Positions 63,025-64,000 of a stretch of 64,000 bases of DNA are shown in pieces. The notes beneath the pieces are model-generated. The model ran no database searches and was not told where the DNA came from. It was given only the letters and a program-made list of their open reading frames with translations. Position 1 is the first letter of the stretch. Each line of letters starts with the position of its first letter. Source of the stretch: Mesorhizobium kowhaii (GTDB lineage: Bacteria > Pseudomonadota > Alphaproteobacteria > Rhizobiales > Rhizobiaceae); NCBI RefSeq assembly GCF_003253745.1, contig NZ_MZXV01000085.1:186001-250000 (forward strand). The letters are read 5' to 3'. A program made the position numbers and the translations under genes.

Positions 63025-63636
63025 ATGCGCTTTCTGTTTGTCCTGATCCTGCTCGCCGGCACCGGCATCGGTGTCATCTATCCCTGGGCGACGAGCAATT
63101 TCTCCGGCCACGAGATCGGCACCTGGCGGGTCTACGAGCAGGGCCGCTTCAAGCGGCTGACGGTGCCGCTGGCCAGCCGCGACGCGCCGGTGCGGGTGCT
63201 GGTCGATCTGACCGCGAGGGCCGAGCGTATCGTTTCGCGGCAGCGCACGGTGCTGACGCTGACCGCCGCCACCAATGGCCGCACGGTGCTCGCCTCGACG
63301 CTGCAGTTCAACCATGCCGACAACCCGCGCCAGGCCAGCCCGCAACTGCCCGACAAGATATTTCGCGATGAGGCGGGCCTGATCGCGGCCGTCAGCCCCG
63401 GTCCGTACCTCTTCACCGTCGGTCCGGGTGATGCCGAAGACATCCCGATGCGCGCGGTCGATCTGATCCTGCGCTCCGGTGTCGGCGAGATCGACGGCCG
63501 TGCGCGGCCGGTCGGCTACGCGCTGATGGCGATTGGTTTGATCGGGTTTTTGCTCTCCCTGCGTAGTCGTGGCGGCCGGCCGGAAAATCCGAATTCGCAG
63601 CCGCCACCGCCGCGTTGGGGCAGGGGCTCCACGTGA
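63025..63636 (+). CDS. Membrane-anchored protein of unknown function
   Basis: 203 aa. N-terminal hydrophobic segment (MRFLFVLILLAGTGIGVIYPW), a periplasmic beta-rich domain (about 25-165), and a C-terminal helix (about 168-183) followed by a short Arg/Pro-rich tail, so a bitopic or hairpin topology. No family recognised; the pattern is that of conserved rhizobial hypothetical proteins upstream of rlmJ. Its stop overlaps the rlmJ start (GTGA). Confidence 0.7.
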   Translation: MRFLFVLILLAGTGIGVIYPWATSNFSGHEIGTWRVYEQGRFKRLTVPLASRDAPVRVLVDLTARAERIVSRQRTVLTLTAATNGRTVLASTLQFNHADNPRQASPQLPDKIFRDEAGLIAAVSPGPYLFTVGPGDAEDIPMRAVDLILRSGVGEIDGRARPVGYALMAIGLIGFLLSLRSRGGRPENPNSQPPPPRWGRGST

Positions 63637-64000
63637 ACTATCGTCACGCCTATCACGCCGGAAATTTTGCTGATGTCGTCAAGCATGTCGTGCTGACGCG
63701 ACTGCTCGAATATCTGAAGCAGAAGGACAAGGCGTTTCGCGTCATTGACACCCATGCCGGCATCGGCCGCTACGATCTGTCCTCGGTCGAGGCGCAGAAG
63801 ACCGGCGAGTGGCAAGGCGGCATCGGCCGGTTGATCGATGCCTCGTTCGCCGCACCGGTGGCGGCACTGCTCGCGCCTTATCTGGAGACGGTGCGGTCGC
63901 TCAATCCCGAGGGCGGCATCCAGAAATATCCGGGCTCGCCGCTGATCGCGCGTCATCTCATGCGCAAGCAGGATCGGCTGTCGGCTATCGAGCTGCACCC
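63633..64000 (+). CDS. rlmJ: 23S rRNA (adenine2030-N6)-methyltransferase, N-terminal part
   Basis: 122 codons visible; the gene runs off the window. It starts at a GTG (63633) inside the preceding stop codon. MNYRHAYHAGNFADVVKHVVL is the hallmark of RlmJ, followed by VIDTHAGIGRYDL and LNPEGGIQKYPGSPLIA, ending at AIELHP. It methylates A2030 of 23S rRNA. Confidence 0.93.
   Translation, partial: MNYRHAYHAGNFADVVKHVVLTRLLEYLKQKDKAFRVIDTHAGIGRYDLSSVEAQKTGEWQGGIGRLIDASFAAPVAALLAPYLETVRSLNPEGGIQKYPGSPLIARHLMRKQDRLSAIELH

Overview
This 64 kb window is a piece of chromosome from a GC-rich alphaproteobacterium of the Rhizobiales (Hyphomicrobiales), most probably Mesorhizobium or a close relative. The evidence is the order of housekeeping genes (purF-cvpA-radA-dnaB; rpsF-rpsR-rplI; fabD-fabG-acpP-fabF-mltG-yicC-gmk; rsmA-pdxA-surA-like-lptD-lptG-lptF; pepA-holC), the number of LysR regulators, a cyclopropane synthase, GANTC and CtrA-like sites, and several copies of a RIME-like palindromic intergenic repeat. 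I see no rRNA, tRNA, CRISPR array, transposase, phage gene or obvious island boundary. The species name is an inference.

Layout. 1-23.6 kb is mostly metabolic and accessory: a truncated LysR gene, a LOG-type phosphoribohydrolase, a LysM envelope protein, a flavodoxin-fold quinone reductase with a divergent LysR, a LysR-SDR-DUF1330-hydrolase group, a Cys-rich ArsR regulator with an Atm1-type ABC exporter, a monooxygenase behind a SoxR-like promoter, a phospholipid block (psd-pssA and a convergent Aas-like acyltransferase/synthetase), a tautomerase with divergent LysR, two EamA transporters, an S10 peptidase, OsmC and a lectin-like secreted protein. 23.6-33.8 kb (minus strand) is the purF-cvpA-radA-dnaB group, an Rsm22/METTL17-like ribosome factor with ynfA, cfa, and the S6/S18/L9 ribosomal genes. 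34-38 kb holds a TadG-like von Willebrand protein and an LTA-synthase-like phosphotransferase. 38-44.7 kb (plus strand) is fatty acid synthesis followed by mltG, yicC and gmk. 44.8-52.4 kb (minus strand) is rsmA, pdxA and the LPS-transport genes; pepA and holC follow.

54.8-62.3 kb is the most interesting part. It reads as a surface-polysaccharide locus: two DUF995 secreted proteins, a secreted GH26 (beta-mannanase-type) hydrolase, a membrane GT2 glycosyltransferase of the cellulose-synthase-like type, a small lipoprotein, and a UDP-glucuronate decarboxylase-galE operon. The intergenic DNA is unusually AT-rich. The GH26/GT2 intergenic region has two exact TTAA-N7-TTAA (CtrA-type) boxes and a cluster of GANTC (CcrM) sites. 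A closely similar promoter element in the same gene-relative orientation lies upstream of the UDP-sugar operon, which suggests that one cell-cycle programme controls polymer synthesis and precursor supply. The window ends in a conserved membrane protein gene overlapping the start of rlmJ.
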